Below, one piece after another: positions 5,901 through 11,983 of a stretch of 11,983 nucleotides of DNA. The position numbers and the translations under genes were made by a program. Each line of letters starts with the position of its first letter. Position 1 is the stretch's first letter. The notes under the pieces are model-generated. The model saw only the letters and a list, made by a program, of their open reading frames with translations, was not told where the DNA came from and did not search any database. This DNA comes from an uncultured Kouleothrix sp. (lineage in GTDB: Bacteria; Chloroflexota; Chloroflexia; Chloroflexales; Roseiflexaceae). Where the stretch lies: NCBI GenBank assembly GCA_937858455.1, contig CALLYN010000743.1:1-11983 (forward strand), written 5' to 3'.

Positions 5901-7591
5901 TCAAGTATACCTTCCAGAACCTAACCAACAGCGCGCGCACGTTCAACTTCCTCGAGCAGGCACACCTCAACAACAAGACCAGCGGCAACCAATCGCCGAA
6001 CTGGCAGCACGGCTGGTGGGACGTAAGCCGCAACGCGCTCGGCACCGACATGAGCCAGTCGGGCCAGTTCTACATCGAGCTGGGCGCGTTCCAGGCGATG
6101 GACTCGCACCAGGTCGGCAACGACGCGAACTCGAACCCGGCCGACGTCAACTCGGCGCCGTGGTACCAGTTCGACTCGGCCGGCACGCTGAAGAACAACG
6201 GCGACATCTGGAGCCAGAACCTCGACCTGGGCTTCCAGAAGTCGATCTCGCTGGCCGCCAACGGCAGCGCCTCGCTGGCGCTGTACTACGCGATCGGCAG
6301 CAACCAGGCCGCCGCCGAGAGCGCCGCCGACACTGCGCGCGCCCAGACTGCGGCGTACTGGTTCACGCAGACGGCCACGGCCTACACCAACTGGCTCAAC
6401 GCCGGCAGCCGGATCAACCTCGCCGACACCGGCCTGAACACCGCGTTCGACCGCAGCCTGGTGATCAACAAGCAGGCCCAGCAGCCGGCGTTCGGCTCGT
6501 GGCCCGCCGCCACCAACCCGGCCTACGCCTACAAGGTGTGGGTGCGCGACTCGGCCGTGACGGCGATGGGCATGGACGCCACCGGGCACCTCGCCGAGGC
6601 CGAGAAGTACTGGAACTGGATGGCCTCGGTGCAGAACGTCGACGGCACCTGGCATACCAACTACAGCGTCTGGCAGGCCAACCAGTACATTGCGTTCGTC
6701 GAGCCCGAGCACGACGCGATCGGCCTGTTCCTGGTGGGCGTGTACCGGCACTACAACCTCGTGAAAGCCACCAACGCCCCGGCCGCGACGGCGTTCCTGA
6801 ACGGCATCTGGACACAGGTGACGCGCGCGGGCGACTTCATCCGCAATAGCATCGGCAGCAACGGCTTCGGCGCGATCGACGCGTCGATCTGGGAAGAGTC
6901 GCCGCTTGAGTACAACACCTTCACCCAGGTGACGTACGCCGAGGGCTTGAACGCCGGCAAATACCTGGCGACCGAGAAGGCCGACACGACCCGCGCGAAC
7001 AACTACCTGGCGAGCGCGCAGACCATCCGCAACGCCACCACGCGCTCGTACCAGGCGTCGCCCTACCGCGGCCTGTGGAACGACACCAACCGCTACTTCA
7101 ACCGCGCCGTGAACGGCGACGGAACCGCGCGCACGCTGGTCGACTCTTCCTCCGACCTGCTGTGGGTGTTCGGCGTGCTGCCCTCCAGCGACACGCGCGT
7201 GCTCGACCACCGCATCAAGGTGCTCAGCACGATCACGCACGACAACTGGGGCATCGCGCGCTACCAGGGCGATGAGTTCTATCATTCCAGCATCTACAGC
7301 CCTGGCGGCGCAAACGAGGCCAATGCGGCCGAGCCGGTGTGGCCGCAGATGGTGATGTACGCCGCGATGCAAGAGCACTGGAGCGGCAACGATACCTGGG
7401 CGCTGGCGCGGCTGCAGTGGTACGCTAGCCGTACCGGGCGCGGCTTCGTCACGCCCGGCGAGGCGGTAGACTGGACGAACGGCCAGCCGCTGATCAGCAC
7501 CGCCGCCGAGCCGGTGACCGGCGCCTGGTACCAGATGGCCGCGCTGACCTACCTCAACCAGTTCGACACGCGGCTGCCGGCTATTCCCTAG
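2912..7591 (+). CDS. Secreted multidomain alpha-1,6-glucanase: GH66 (with inserted CBM35) - CBM35 - GH15
   Basis: This 1559-residue protein starts at a GTG, placed by GAGGAGGT 5 bp upstream and by a clear signal peptide (RRGR, hydrophobic 7-24, likely cleavage after Ala38 in TAEA-A). Order: an Ig-like domain (about 40-140), a GH66 barrel and beta domain (about 140-750), a CBM35-type domain (about 754-877), and a GH15 part with N-terminal beta-sandwich and alpha-barrel (about 885-1559). A first CBM35-type domain (about 421-551) is inserted inside the GH66 part, as known for cycloisomaltooligosaccharide glucanotransferases. Putative GH66 residues are nucleophile Asp311 (FDGMHLDQLG) and acid/base Glu379 (DFDYSEQWD). 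Putative GH15 residues are Arg1212-Asp1213 (VWVRDS), acid Glu1328 (IWEE) and base Glu1533 (AAEPVTGAW). By family, GH66 cuts or cyclises dextran internally and bacterial GH15 glucodextranases release glucose from chain ends. Whether the GH66 part cuts or cyclises is unresolved. There is no surface anchor, so it is probably released. The divergent ROK repressor probably controls it. Confidence 0.88.
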   Translation: MIRRGRLGLIIAIILALVAPAVVPSPAGIVFRTPTAEAAITGNLISRVYVDKARYAPGNVATITVECLNKTGVAWSGNLALTITHNEATTYTASQAVTLNPNVATNVTFTWTTPAGDFQGYHVEVRAGTADYGASAIDVSSSWTRFPRYGYMTEYPTGESAGTSTANMQELERNYHINAIQFYDWMWRHDKLIKRTGGVIDSSWTDWSGKTINWQTLQNQISAAHTLNMAAMAYDIIYGALDNYQPTSGVDPQWGLYDDANHANQWNFNFGDAYPNVHMYMFNPANSNWQSYISGQFNDALNNGFDGMHLDQLGQNDNKKDYNGQLVDLPNTFAGYANNVKAAFPAGKKMTYNIVNGGVGTWGAYNVAHFSNSDFDYSEQWDNATTYQNLKDEVASFKTLDGNKAVVLAAYMNYYEDNGPRTEAETATRNGVTTNTNHTGYTGTGFVDGFDAIGDYVQFSVTVPEDGKYALVFRYSNGTANLPTRTVYVDGANNGALTFYPTRDGNGNPSWDAWLYDAYKVVTLTAGAHTVKLSYDAGNSGAINLDNLVLGTFDEPAVRLADAAMAAAGATHIELGNRDQMLAHPYFPNNYKQMRSGLLAAMKEHYDFITAYENLLFDPSVHNADNGSQFVKITGQTTSGDASGNTIWTQIRHGGGYDMIHLINLLGNDNQWRNAASTPGTVNNLPVKYYIGQGTTISGVYVASPEIEHGASTSLSYTTSSDAGGTYISFTVPSLTYWDMVYVKLSVAAPGGGQYEAESGIRSSTTTNTNHTGYTGTGFVDGFSAANTGVSFVINAPAADNYTLRFRYANAGSSATRGLFVDGASAGTLTFRPLYNWDMWETVETTIQLSAGLHSVVLWYGGGNSGAINLDNMVVLEQTTPAARSATSLWMNNWSNLVGVHMASKLSPADNGTYGPRLAELHWSGDWGTNQLNDATGFFRDETSATKYNNAHAFDSEAWMESDGTITTRYLNYNGAGVPVQVTKQYAMVPNQNFLVVKYTFQNLTNSARTFNFLEQAHLNNKTSGNQSPNWQHGWWDVSRNALGTDMSQSGQFYIELGAFQAMDSHQVGNDANSNPADVNSAPWYQFDSAGTLKNNGDIWSQNLDLGFQKSISLAANGSASLALYYAIGSNQAAAESAADTARAQTAAYWFTQTATAYTNWLNAGSRINLADTGLNTAFDRSLVINKQAQQPAFGSWPAATNPAYAYKVWVRDSAVTAMGMDATGHLAEAEKYWNWMASVQNVDGTWHTNYSVWQANQYIAFVEPEHDAIGLFLVGVYRHYNLVKATNAPAATAFLNGIWTQVTRAGDFIRNSIGSNGFGAIDASIWEESPLEYNTFTQVTYAEGLNAGKYLATEKADTTRANNYLASAQTIRNATTRSYQASPYRGLWNDTNRYFNRAVNGDGTARTLVDSSSDLLWVFGVLPSSDTRVLDHRIKVLSTITHDNWGIARYQGDEFYHSSIYSPGGANEANAAEPVWPQMVMYAAMQEHWSGNDTWALARLQWYASRTGRGFVTPGEAVDWTNGQPLISTAAEPVTGAWYQMAALTYLNQFDTRLPAIP
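4214..4261 (+). repeat. 48-bp direct repeat, copy 1 (inside the first CBM35)
   Basis: Identical base for base to 5213-5260. It encodes NTNHTGYTGTGFVDGF, part of the CBM35 sugar-binding region. A second shared block of 23 identical bases (4523-4545 and 5498-5520) encodes the GNSGAINL strand near the end of each module. Confidence 0.9.
5213..5260 (+). repeat. 48-bp direct repeat, copy 2 (inside the second CBM35)
   Basis: Identical to 4214-4261, 999 bp apart and in the same reading frame. The rest of the two CBM35 modules has diverged considerably, so exact identity here implies either strong constraint with shared codons or recent gene conversion. Confidence 0.9.
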
Positions 7592-7619
7592 GCCTACGCC
7601 GGCGGCTTCTACGGTGCAG

Positions 7620-7650
7620 TCCCCGCTCTGCCATCGCGGCAGAGCGGGGA
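7620..7650 (+). terminator. Strong hairpin after the GH66-GH15 gene
   Basis: TCCCCGCTCTGCC (7620-7632) pairs perfectly with GGCAGAGCGGGGA (7638-7650), a 13-bp stem with a 5-base loop, 28 bp after the stop codon. No U-tract follows, so it is either a stem-only terminator or a 3' end protecting structure. Confidence 0.6.
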
Positions 7651-8064
7651 ATGCGCGGTTGGGCGAGCGGCGCGAGCGCGCCGGTGCCGCTCCGGCGCCG
7701 GTGGTCATGCTGCGCGGCGGCTACGGTTTTACCCGCCCGCTCAAACACAAAACTCACTGAGTACCAGCGCTCGCGCACGCACGACCGGCCCGCAGCGCCG
7801 CGCACCGCCGAAGCAGTATGCGCGACGGCGGAAGGAATGGCTCGCTACCAGGGAAGCAACGCCTGAACGACACGAAGGAGCACCGCGCACCGCTGAAGCA
7901 ATGCCCGAATGCGTGCAGCCGGGCCGCAAGCGCGCTGCGGCATAGCCCGAGCGCGGCGAAGCGGCGGCTGAGGCGCGGTGAAGGAGCCACTGAAGCACAG
8001 CCGGCGCGGGTGATCGTAGGCGAAGATCGCCATGCGCGCATAGCTTGATCGCGCGTGGTACAGG
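7651..8064. other. Non-coding gap with degenerate repeats
   Basis: No reading frame here shows a credible start, ribosome binding site or family signature. The DNA has weakly repeated strings. GCGCACCGCCGAAGCAG (near 7800-7816) and GCGCACCGCTGAAGCAA (near 7885-7901) are near copies, and GAAGGAGC...TGAAGCA recurs near 7874-7900 and 7980-7997. The spacing is roughly 85-100 bp. It resembles a decayed repeat or gene remnant between two convergent transcription units. I cannot identify it further. Confidence 0.4.
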
Positions 8065-8097
8065 CAGGAGGGTGCAAGGCTGCCTTGCACCCTCCTG
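8065..8097 (-). terminator. Long hairpin after the SPFH gene
   Basis: CAGGAGGGTGCAAGG (8065-8079) pairs perfectly over 15 bp with CCTTGCACCCTCCTG (8083-8097) around CTG. It lies 41 bp beyond the SPFH stop codon on the minus strand. No T-run follows. It may also stop plus-strand transcription from the glucanase gene. Confidence 0.6.
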
Positions 8098-8138
8098 TGG
8101 CCGAACGGTGGCTGTGGCGTAGCCGCCTGGCGGCGGCG

Positions 8139-10178
8139 CTAGCTCTTCGGCCCGAGCGGCGTGGTCGGCACGGTCGCCGGCGACGCGACCGCCGGCGCGG
8201 CCTCCTGGGCACGGCTGGCCAGCAGCCCATCGCGGATCTGCCTGCGCAGCGCCTCGACCTCGGGCGCGGCGGCGTTGCCATTGCTGTTGATCTGCACGCC
8301 CATGCGCTCGGAGAGCAGCATCGCCAGCAAGCCCTCCATCAGGCTGCCGCCGCCCGCCGCGCCATTGCCGTTTGCGCCGCCGCCCACCACCATGCGCGGC
8401 ACAACGTCGACCCCGGCGTGCTCGATCGCCTCGGCGAAGCGGCTCATCACCTGCTGTGTCACCTGGAACTGCGGCCCGCCGTAGGCGCGCACCTTCTCTT
8501 CGATCGCAATCGCCTCGCCGATGCCAATGCGCGCGGCCTTCTCGGCCTCGGCCTCGGCCAGCGCGCGGATCTGCGCGGCCTGCTGCAGCGAGCGCTGGTA
8601 CTCGGCCTTGCCCTGGTTGCTCTGCACAGTGATGCTGATCTCCGACTCGGTCAGCGCCTGCTGCTGGCGCGCGCGCGACTCGGCCTCGCGCAGCTCGCGC
8701 TCTTTCACGGCGGCCTTCTCCTGGCGATTGTAGGTCTCGATCTGCTCCTCGGCGATCTGGCGCGCGCGCAGCTGCGTCAGGATCTGCTCGATCTTCTGGT
8801 CGCCCTGCGACGACGTCGGCGTGCCAATCAGCACCTCTTCCAGCTCGAGGTTGTAGTGCGCGAACTTCTCGCGCATCTGCTCGCCCGAGAGGCTCTGGAT
8901 CACGCTGCGGTCCTGGATCAGCTGGATCAGCGTGCGCGTTTGGCCGATGTTCTTGAAGTACGCCGACACCATCGGGTCGAGCGTCTGCTCGACCAGGCGC
9001 TTCACGTCGCCGAAGCGCTGGATCACCAGCGGCGCCTGGCGGTAGTCGATATGCACCACCACCGAGAGCGGCAGCGATGGCTCGAACGCATCCTTGGTGA
9101 TCAGCGAGATCTCGGCCAGGTTCTCGTCGAGCCGGTGCGCGCCGGTCTCGCTGCGGTTCCACTTCAGGATGATATTCGTGGTCGGCACCATGATCACCTT
9201 GCCGGCGTAGGTGTTGAAGGCGTACTTGCCCGGCAGCAGCGGCGTATTCCAGACGCCCCGGCTGCCCTGCGATACCATCTCGCCGTGCTTGTACTCCTCG
9301 CCCGAGAGATCGATGCCGACATCGCCGGTGTACGAGACGACCACGCCAACGTTGCCGACCTCGATGATCGTTTTGGGGATCATCTCGACGGTGGCGAACA
9401 GGCGGTTGATGTAGTACGTGCCCTCGACCAGCACCTGCAGCTGGCGGCCGCGCATGCCGCCGGCCAGCAGAAAGCGCTCGGGGTCCTGGAAGTTATTGTG
9501 GTAGGTCGCGGTGTCGCTGGCGGTGTCGCCGACGGTGGGCGCGATGATTTCGCCCTGCGGGAGCGACGGCCCGTCGTGTACCGTCACGATGCCCACCAGG
9601 TCGTCGGCGCCTTTGATCACCACCGGCTGGAAGCCGCCGCGCTCGCGGATCAGCTCGACCATGCGCTTGAACACGGCGTCTTCGTTGCGGTCGAGCGCAA
9701 GGTAGTAGATCGTGTCTTCAGTCAGCACGACGAACTGCGCCAGGTTGATCGCGTAGGTGCCTTCGCGCAAGATCTGGCGCTGCGGGCCTTTCTGGCCGCC
9801 GTTTGCGAGGAAGGTGCCAACATCCTGGAAGTCGCCGGCGCGCACATTCGAGCCGAGCGCCTGTGTTGGCTCGAGCGGCAGGCCGTCGCGCGCGAAGACG
9901 TAGCCGATCTTGCCCTGCGGGATCGTCACCAGCGGTACGCTGTGGATGCGGAACTGAAACGGCGTGAGCACGTGCCAGCCGCCGCGCAGTACGTTCGGCT
10001 GGAAGCCGGCCTCGCCGCGCAGCGCGATAAAGCCGCTCTTGATCGATCCGCGCCCGCTGACCAGCTTCTCGATGATGCCGACGCGGTTGTTCGGGATGTA
10101 GCGGATGAAGCCGGATGCGAAGACCAGCAGAAGTATCAGGCCGAGGCCAATGCCTACGATGGTGAGAATGCCTCCCAT
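8139..10178 (-). CDS. SPFH/band-7 (flotillin-like) membrane protein with repeated beta modules
   Basis: This 679-residue protein begins with a membrane segment (about residues 3-24, ILTIVGIGLGLILLLVF) and then RYIPNNRVGIIEK, typical of SPFH proteins, which assemble into large membrane-bound rings or scaffolds. Before the main SPFH part (about 265-460) there are two similar beta modules, about 117-160 (FQDVGTFLANGG...REGTYAINLAQFV) and about 230-284 (FQDPERFLLAGG...VEGTYYINRLFATV). Weaker relatives lie at about 59-95 and 306-340. Residues about 460-560 are a charged helical coiled coil rich in Ala, Glu and Gln, ending in flotillin-like EAEAEKAARIGIGEA and AYGGPQFQVTQQVMSRFAEAI. A glycine-rich linker (599-612), a short hydrophobic patch (SLMEGLLAMLL) and an Ala/Pro tail follow. 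It is longer than standard flotillins (about 480-530). AAAGGA precedes the ATG. It is flanked by terminators on both sides and appears monocistronic; no NfeD partner is seen. Confidence 0.87.
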   Translation of the reverse strand: MGGILTIVGIGLGLILLLVFASGFIRYIPNNRVGIIEKLVSGRGSIKSGFIALRGEAGFQPNVLRGGWHVLTPFQFRIHSVPLVTIPQGKIGYVFARDGLPLEPTQALGSNVRAGDFQDVGTFLANGGQKGPQRQILREGTYAINLAQFVVLTEDTIYYLALDRNEDAVFKRMVELIRERGGFQPVVIKGADDLVGIVTVHDGPSLPQGEIIAPTVGDTASDTATYHNNFQDPERFLLAGGMRGRQLQVLVEGTYYINRLFATVEMIPKTIIEVGNVGVVVSYTGDVGIDLSGEEYKHGEMVSQGSRGVWNTPLLPGKYAFNTYAGKVIMVPTTNIILKWNRSETGAHRLDENLAEISLITKDAFEPSLPLSVVVHIDYRQAPLVIQRFGDVKRLVEQTLDPMVSAYFKNIGQTRTLIQLIQDRSVIQSLSGEQMREKFAHYNLELEEVLIGTPTSSQGDQKIEQILTQLRARQIAEEQIETYNRQEKAAVKERELREAESRARQQQALTESEISITVQSNQGKAEYQRSLQQAAQIRALAEAEAEKAARIGIGEAIAIEEKVRAYGGPQFQVTQQVMSRFAEAIEHAGVDVVPRMVVGGGANGNGAAGGGSLMEGLLAMLLSERMGVQINSNGNAAAPEVEALRRQIRDGLLASRAQEAAPAVASPATVPTTPLGPKS

Positions 10179-10315
10179 ACAGGTGATCCTTTCTTAGGCG
10201 GCTGCTTTCAATGCGGTGCGGCACGTCGCTTTCATGTACGCTTGGCGCGCTGGCGGGTTACACTGTTTCTCTACATACCGAACGTAGCGCACCGCTCGTT
10301 TTGGCAAAGCTCGTG

Positions 10316-10352
10316 TAAAAGAAAACGCGCAGCGACGGTTGTCGCTGCGCGT
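10316..10352 (-). terminator. Rho-independent terminator of the VOC gene
   Basis: On the minus strand ACGCGCAGCGAC and GTCGCTGCGCGT form a perfect 12-bp stem (10352-10325) with a 4-base loop, followed by TTTTCTTTT. It begins 21 bp after the VOC stop codon. This is the best intrinsic terminator in the window, so the SPFH gene downstream needs its own promoter, although none is obvious in 10179-10315. Confidence 0.85.
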
Positions 10353-10373
10353 GCGTGCCGTGTTGCCGAGGAG

Positions 10374-10742
10374 CTACGCCGCCGAGGTATCGGCCTGCAT
10401 CAGGCCGAAGGCGTTGCCTTCGCTGTCGGTGCAGTAAGCCAGGTAGCCGACGCCGGGCACCGGGCCTTTTGGCATCATCACTGTGCCGCCGCTCGCCGTG
10501 ACCTTGGCGATCGTGTCGTCGATCGAGTCGACATTGATGGTGTTGATCACCGGCACGGGCTGCTGCTCGCGCGATACGATTGCGCCGTCGATGCCGGGCG
10601 TGCTTGGGTCGCCGGTCGACACCAGCCAGTACTCCATCGGCCCGTCCCACTTGAAGATGTTCCAGCCGAACACCTCGCGGTAGAATGTGATCGCCCGATC
10701 CATGTTCTCTGCGCTTAGCTCGAAGTGCGCTACACGGCCCAT
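10374..10742 (-). CDS. VOC-family (glyoxalase/bleomycin-resistance fold) protein
   Basis: This 122-residue protein has the paired beta-alpha-beta-beta-beta modules of the vicinal oxygen chelate superfamily. The start VAHFELSAENMDRAITFYREVFGW carries the first metal-ligand position (His6) and the usual helix. The second half ends with GYLAYCTDSEGNAFGLMQAD, the characteristic last strands with D-x-E-G-N-x-F-G-L. The length suits a single-domain VOC protein that works as a dimer. The specific reaction cannot be told from sequence; members include glyoxalases, dioxygenases and antibiotic-binding proteins. The start is well supported by AAGGAGG 7 bp upstream. The gene has its own promoter, a leader of about 115 nt and a strong terminator, so it is monocistronic. 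The promoter carries a palindrome described separately. Confidence 0.88.
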   Translation of the reverse strand: MGRVAHFELSAENMDRAITFYREVFGWNIFKWDGPMEYWLVSTGDPSTPGIDGAIVSREQQPVPVINTINVDSIDDTIAKVTASGGTVMMPKGPVPGVGYLAYCTDSEGNAFGLMQADTSAA

Positions 10743-10863
10743 GCTGCTGCCTCCTTAACTTCGTTCCCACACACGTGGTTTACGGCCGAAGGGTATGCAT
10801 CGCGGCGAACAGAAGACCGCCGCGGTGAGTGAGTGCTGCGCGCTGAAGGGAAATACTGCCTAT

Positions 10864-10892
10864 AGTATAGAACTTTTGTTCTGTTTTGTCAA
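10864..10892 (-). promoter_or_regulatory. Strong sigma70-type promoter of the VOC gene
   Basis: The minus strand has perfect TTGACA (10892-10887), a 17-bp spacer and TATACT (10869-10864, 5 of 6 consensus). It lies in an AT-rich island between the oxidoreductase stop codon and the VOC gene. The start is expected near 10857. Confidence 0.75.
10869..10882. promoter_or_regulatory. LexA/DinR-like palindrome inside the VOC promoter spacer
   Basis: AGAAC-AAAA-GTTCT (minus strand) is a perfect 5-bp inverted repeat with a 4-bp centre. Its core, GAAC-N4-GTTC, matches the core of the Gram-positive LexA (DinR) box, whose consensus is CGAACRNRYGTTYC; 11 of 14 positions agree. It lies between the -35 and -10 boxes, where a bound repressor would block RNA polymerase. 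LexA is an inference, and another dimeric repressor could use the site. Confidence 0.45.
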
Positions 10893-10940
10893 GGGTATTA
10901 CGCGTTAAAATTGTAAAAGATTTGCGAAGGCGGCGCGGCG

Positions 10941-11983
10941 CTACAGCTGGCCCGAGTCGCCCCAGCTGGCCAGCAGCTGCTGGTAGGCCGGGTCGTCGTA
11001 GCGCGCGAGCGCGAGCGCCGGGGCGTAGCCTGGCAGCGCGCCGCCCGCGATGTAGCTCGCCAGCAGCTCGCCGGCGGCGCACGCGGCCATCAGGCCATAG
11101 CCCGAGAGCGCGCCGACGACATACGCGCCCTCCACCGGCAGCGGCCCGATCAGCGGGCGGTTCTCGCGCGTCTTGGTGTAGTAGCCGCCGTCGATATACG
11201 GCTTGGGCGCGCGGTCGAAGTAGCGCGCCAGGCCCGGCAGCATCACCGACATGCCGCGCAGCGCAAGCTCGGGATAGTACGCCTCGGCGCGCACGGGAAA
11301 GGTCGGCTCGACCGGCTCGGCGTGGAAGTTCCACAAGATCAGCAGCACCGCGCCGCCGCTGTGCCCTTCGGGCCGGCAGTGCACGCCGGGCGGCAGCTCG
11401 CCCAGCATCCAGGCGCTGTCGGGGTCGTCGGCCAGCGCCTCGCGCTCGTCGGCGCCCCACGGCAGCCGCACCGGGTCGGCCCAGATCAGCATAGGCGCCT
11501 CGCGCGGCACCACGCCCAGGTGCTCGTTGAAGGCGATCTTGATATGGCGCTCCGAGAAGATCGGCAGCTCGACGCCCAGCAGCCGCGCGACCTGGCCGGC
11601 CAGGGGGCCTGCGGCATTCACAAAGCACGGCGTAGCGATCGCCAGCGCCTCGCCGCCCTCGCGCTCGACGCGCACCCCGCGCACGCGCCCGCCGGCTATG
11701 TCTACCCCTACCACACTGCCGCGCAGCAGCCGCACGCCGTGCGCGCGCGCCTGCTCGAGCAGGTACATGCCCAGTTGCTGCGCGCTGAACCAGCCGCAGC
11801 GGCGCGCGTGCAGCACCGCCACGACGTCCTCGGCCAGGTACGGGAAGTGCGCGCGGATCAGCTCGCGGTCGAGCAGCAGGTCCGCGCCGTCGAGCGGGCT
11901 GTCGAAGCCGTGGGGGCTCGCCGGGATGTACGGCCCATGCGCGCCGGGCGCCGGGTGCTCGAAGCCTTCGGTCGCGCTGCCAT
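10941..11983 (-). CDS. FAD-dependent oxidoreductase, DAO family (N-terminus outside the window)
   Basis: The open frame runs through the right edge with no stop codon (first full codon at 11981), showing 346 C-terminal residues. An internal GTG at 11822 is not the real start, because coding continues upstream with DGADLLLDRELIRAHFPYL, normal for this family. Recognisable parts are WFSAQQLGMYLLEQARAHGV, the FAD-domain strand and loop CFVNAAGPLAGQVARLLGVE, and the C-terminal FAD-binding end RPLIGPLPVEGAYVVGALSG followed by AAGELLASYIAG. This is the DAO/DadA fold, which oxidises amines such as D-amino acids, glycine, sarcosine or related N-substituted amino acids. The substrate cannot be assigned. 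The N-terminal GxGxxG nucleotide-binding motif lies beyond the window. No terminator is visible before the VOC promoter, so some read-through into the VOC gene is possible. Confidence 0.85.
   Translation of the reverse strand, partial: GSATEGFEHPAPGAHGPYIPASPHGFDSPLDGADLLLDRELIRAHFPYLAEDVVAVLHARRCGWFSAQQLGMYLLEQARAHGVRLLRGSVVGVDIAGGRVRGVRVEREGGEALAIATPCFVNAAGPLAGQVARLLGVELPIFSERHIKIAFNEHLGVVPREAPMLIWADPVRLPWGADEREALADDPDSAWMLGELPPGVHCRPEGHSGGAVLLILWNFHAEPVEPTFPVRAEAYYPELALRGMSVMLPGLARYFDRAPKPYIDGGYYTKTRENRPLIGPLPVEGAYVVGALSGYGLMAACAAGELLASYIAGGALPGYAPALALARYDDPAYQQLLASWGDSGQL

Noticed and set aside
8055..10718. 887-residue plus-strand open frame opposite the SPFH and VOC genes
   Set aside because: It is rich in Arg, Ala, Leu, Asp and His in the way antisense frames of GC-rich genes are; the minus-strand genes show real domains, ribosome binding sites and terminators.
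10941..11822. GTG at 11822 as the start of the FAD oxidoreductase
   Set aside because: The frame stays open with family-like sequence up to the window edge, and a start there would remove the FAD-binding N-terminus.

Overview
The window is high-GC bacterial DNA with dense, single-copy genes, clear sigma70-type promoters and Shine-Dalgarno sites. The gene content (a nuoE-type subunit, a ROK-family repressor, a very large secreted glucanase, a flotillin-like protein) and the strong G/C preference at third codon positions suggest a Chloroflexota (Chloroflexia) filamentous bacterium. That placement is inferred from gene content only, and the window holds no rRNA or marker that proves it.

Layout: (1) positions 1-613, minus strand: nuoE, apparently first gene of a unit that continues off the left edge, with its own promoter. 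(2) 614-1200: a small minus-strand membrane-protein gene that looks broken by two compensating frameshifts, with an inverted repeat in its promoter region. (3) 1201-7650: a divergent carbohydrate locus. A ROK-family repressor (minus) and a 1559-residue secreted GH66-CBM35-GH15 enzyme (plus) are separated by about 490 bp. Both genes have good sigma70 promoters, and each promoter carries the same 9-bp site, TTCACCGAA, in the same orientation just downstream of its -10 box. This suggests that the repressor controls both itself and the enzyme. The enzyme should cut alpha-1,6-glucan (dextran) internally with its GH66 part and release glucose from the ends with its GH15 part. (4) 7651-8138: non-coding DNA with degenerate repeats and a strong hairpin. 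(5) 8139-10178, minus: an SPFH/flotillin-like membrane protein with a repeated beta module. (6) 10374-10742, minus: a small VOC (glyoxalase-fold) protein with a classic terminator and a strong promoter whose spacer holds a GAAC-N4-GTTC palindrome resembling a Gram-positive LexA/DinR box. (7) 10941 to the right edge, minus: the C-terminal 346 residues of an FAD-dependent DAO-family oxidoreductase.

The strongest points for follow-up are the single-polypeptide endo/exo dextran-degrading enzyme with its twin-operator ROK switch, the LexA-like box in the VOC promoter, and the frameshifted small membrane protein. I saw no CRISPR array, tRNA, rRNA, transposase, phage gene or defence system.
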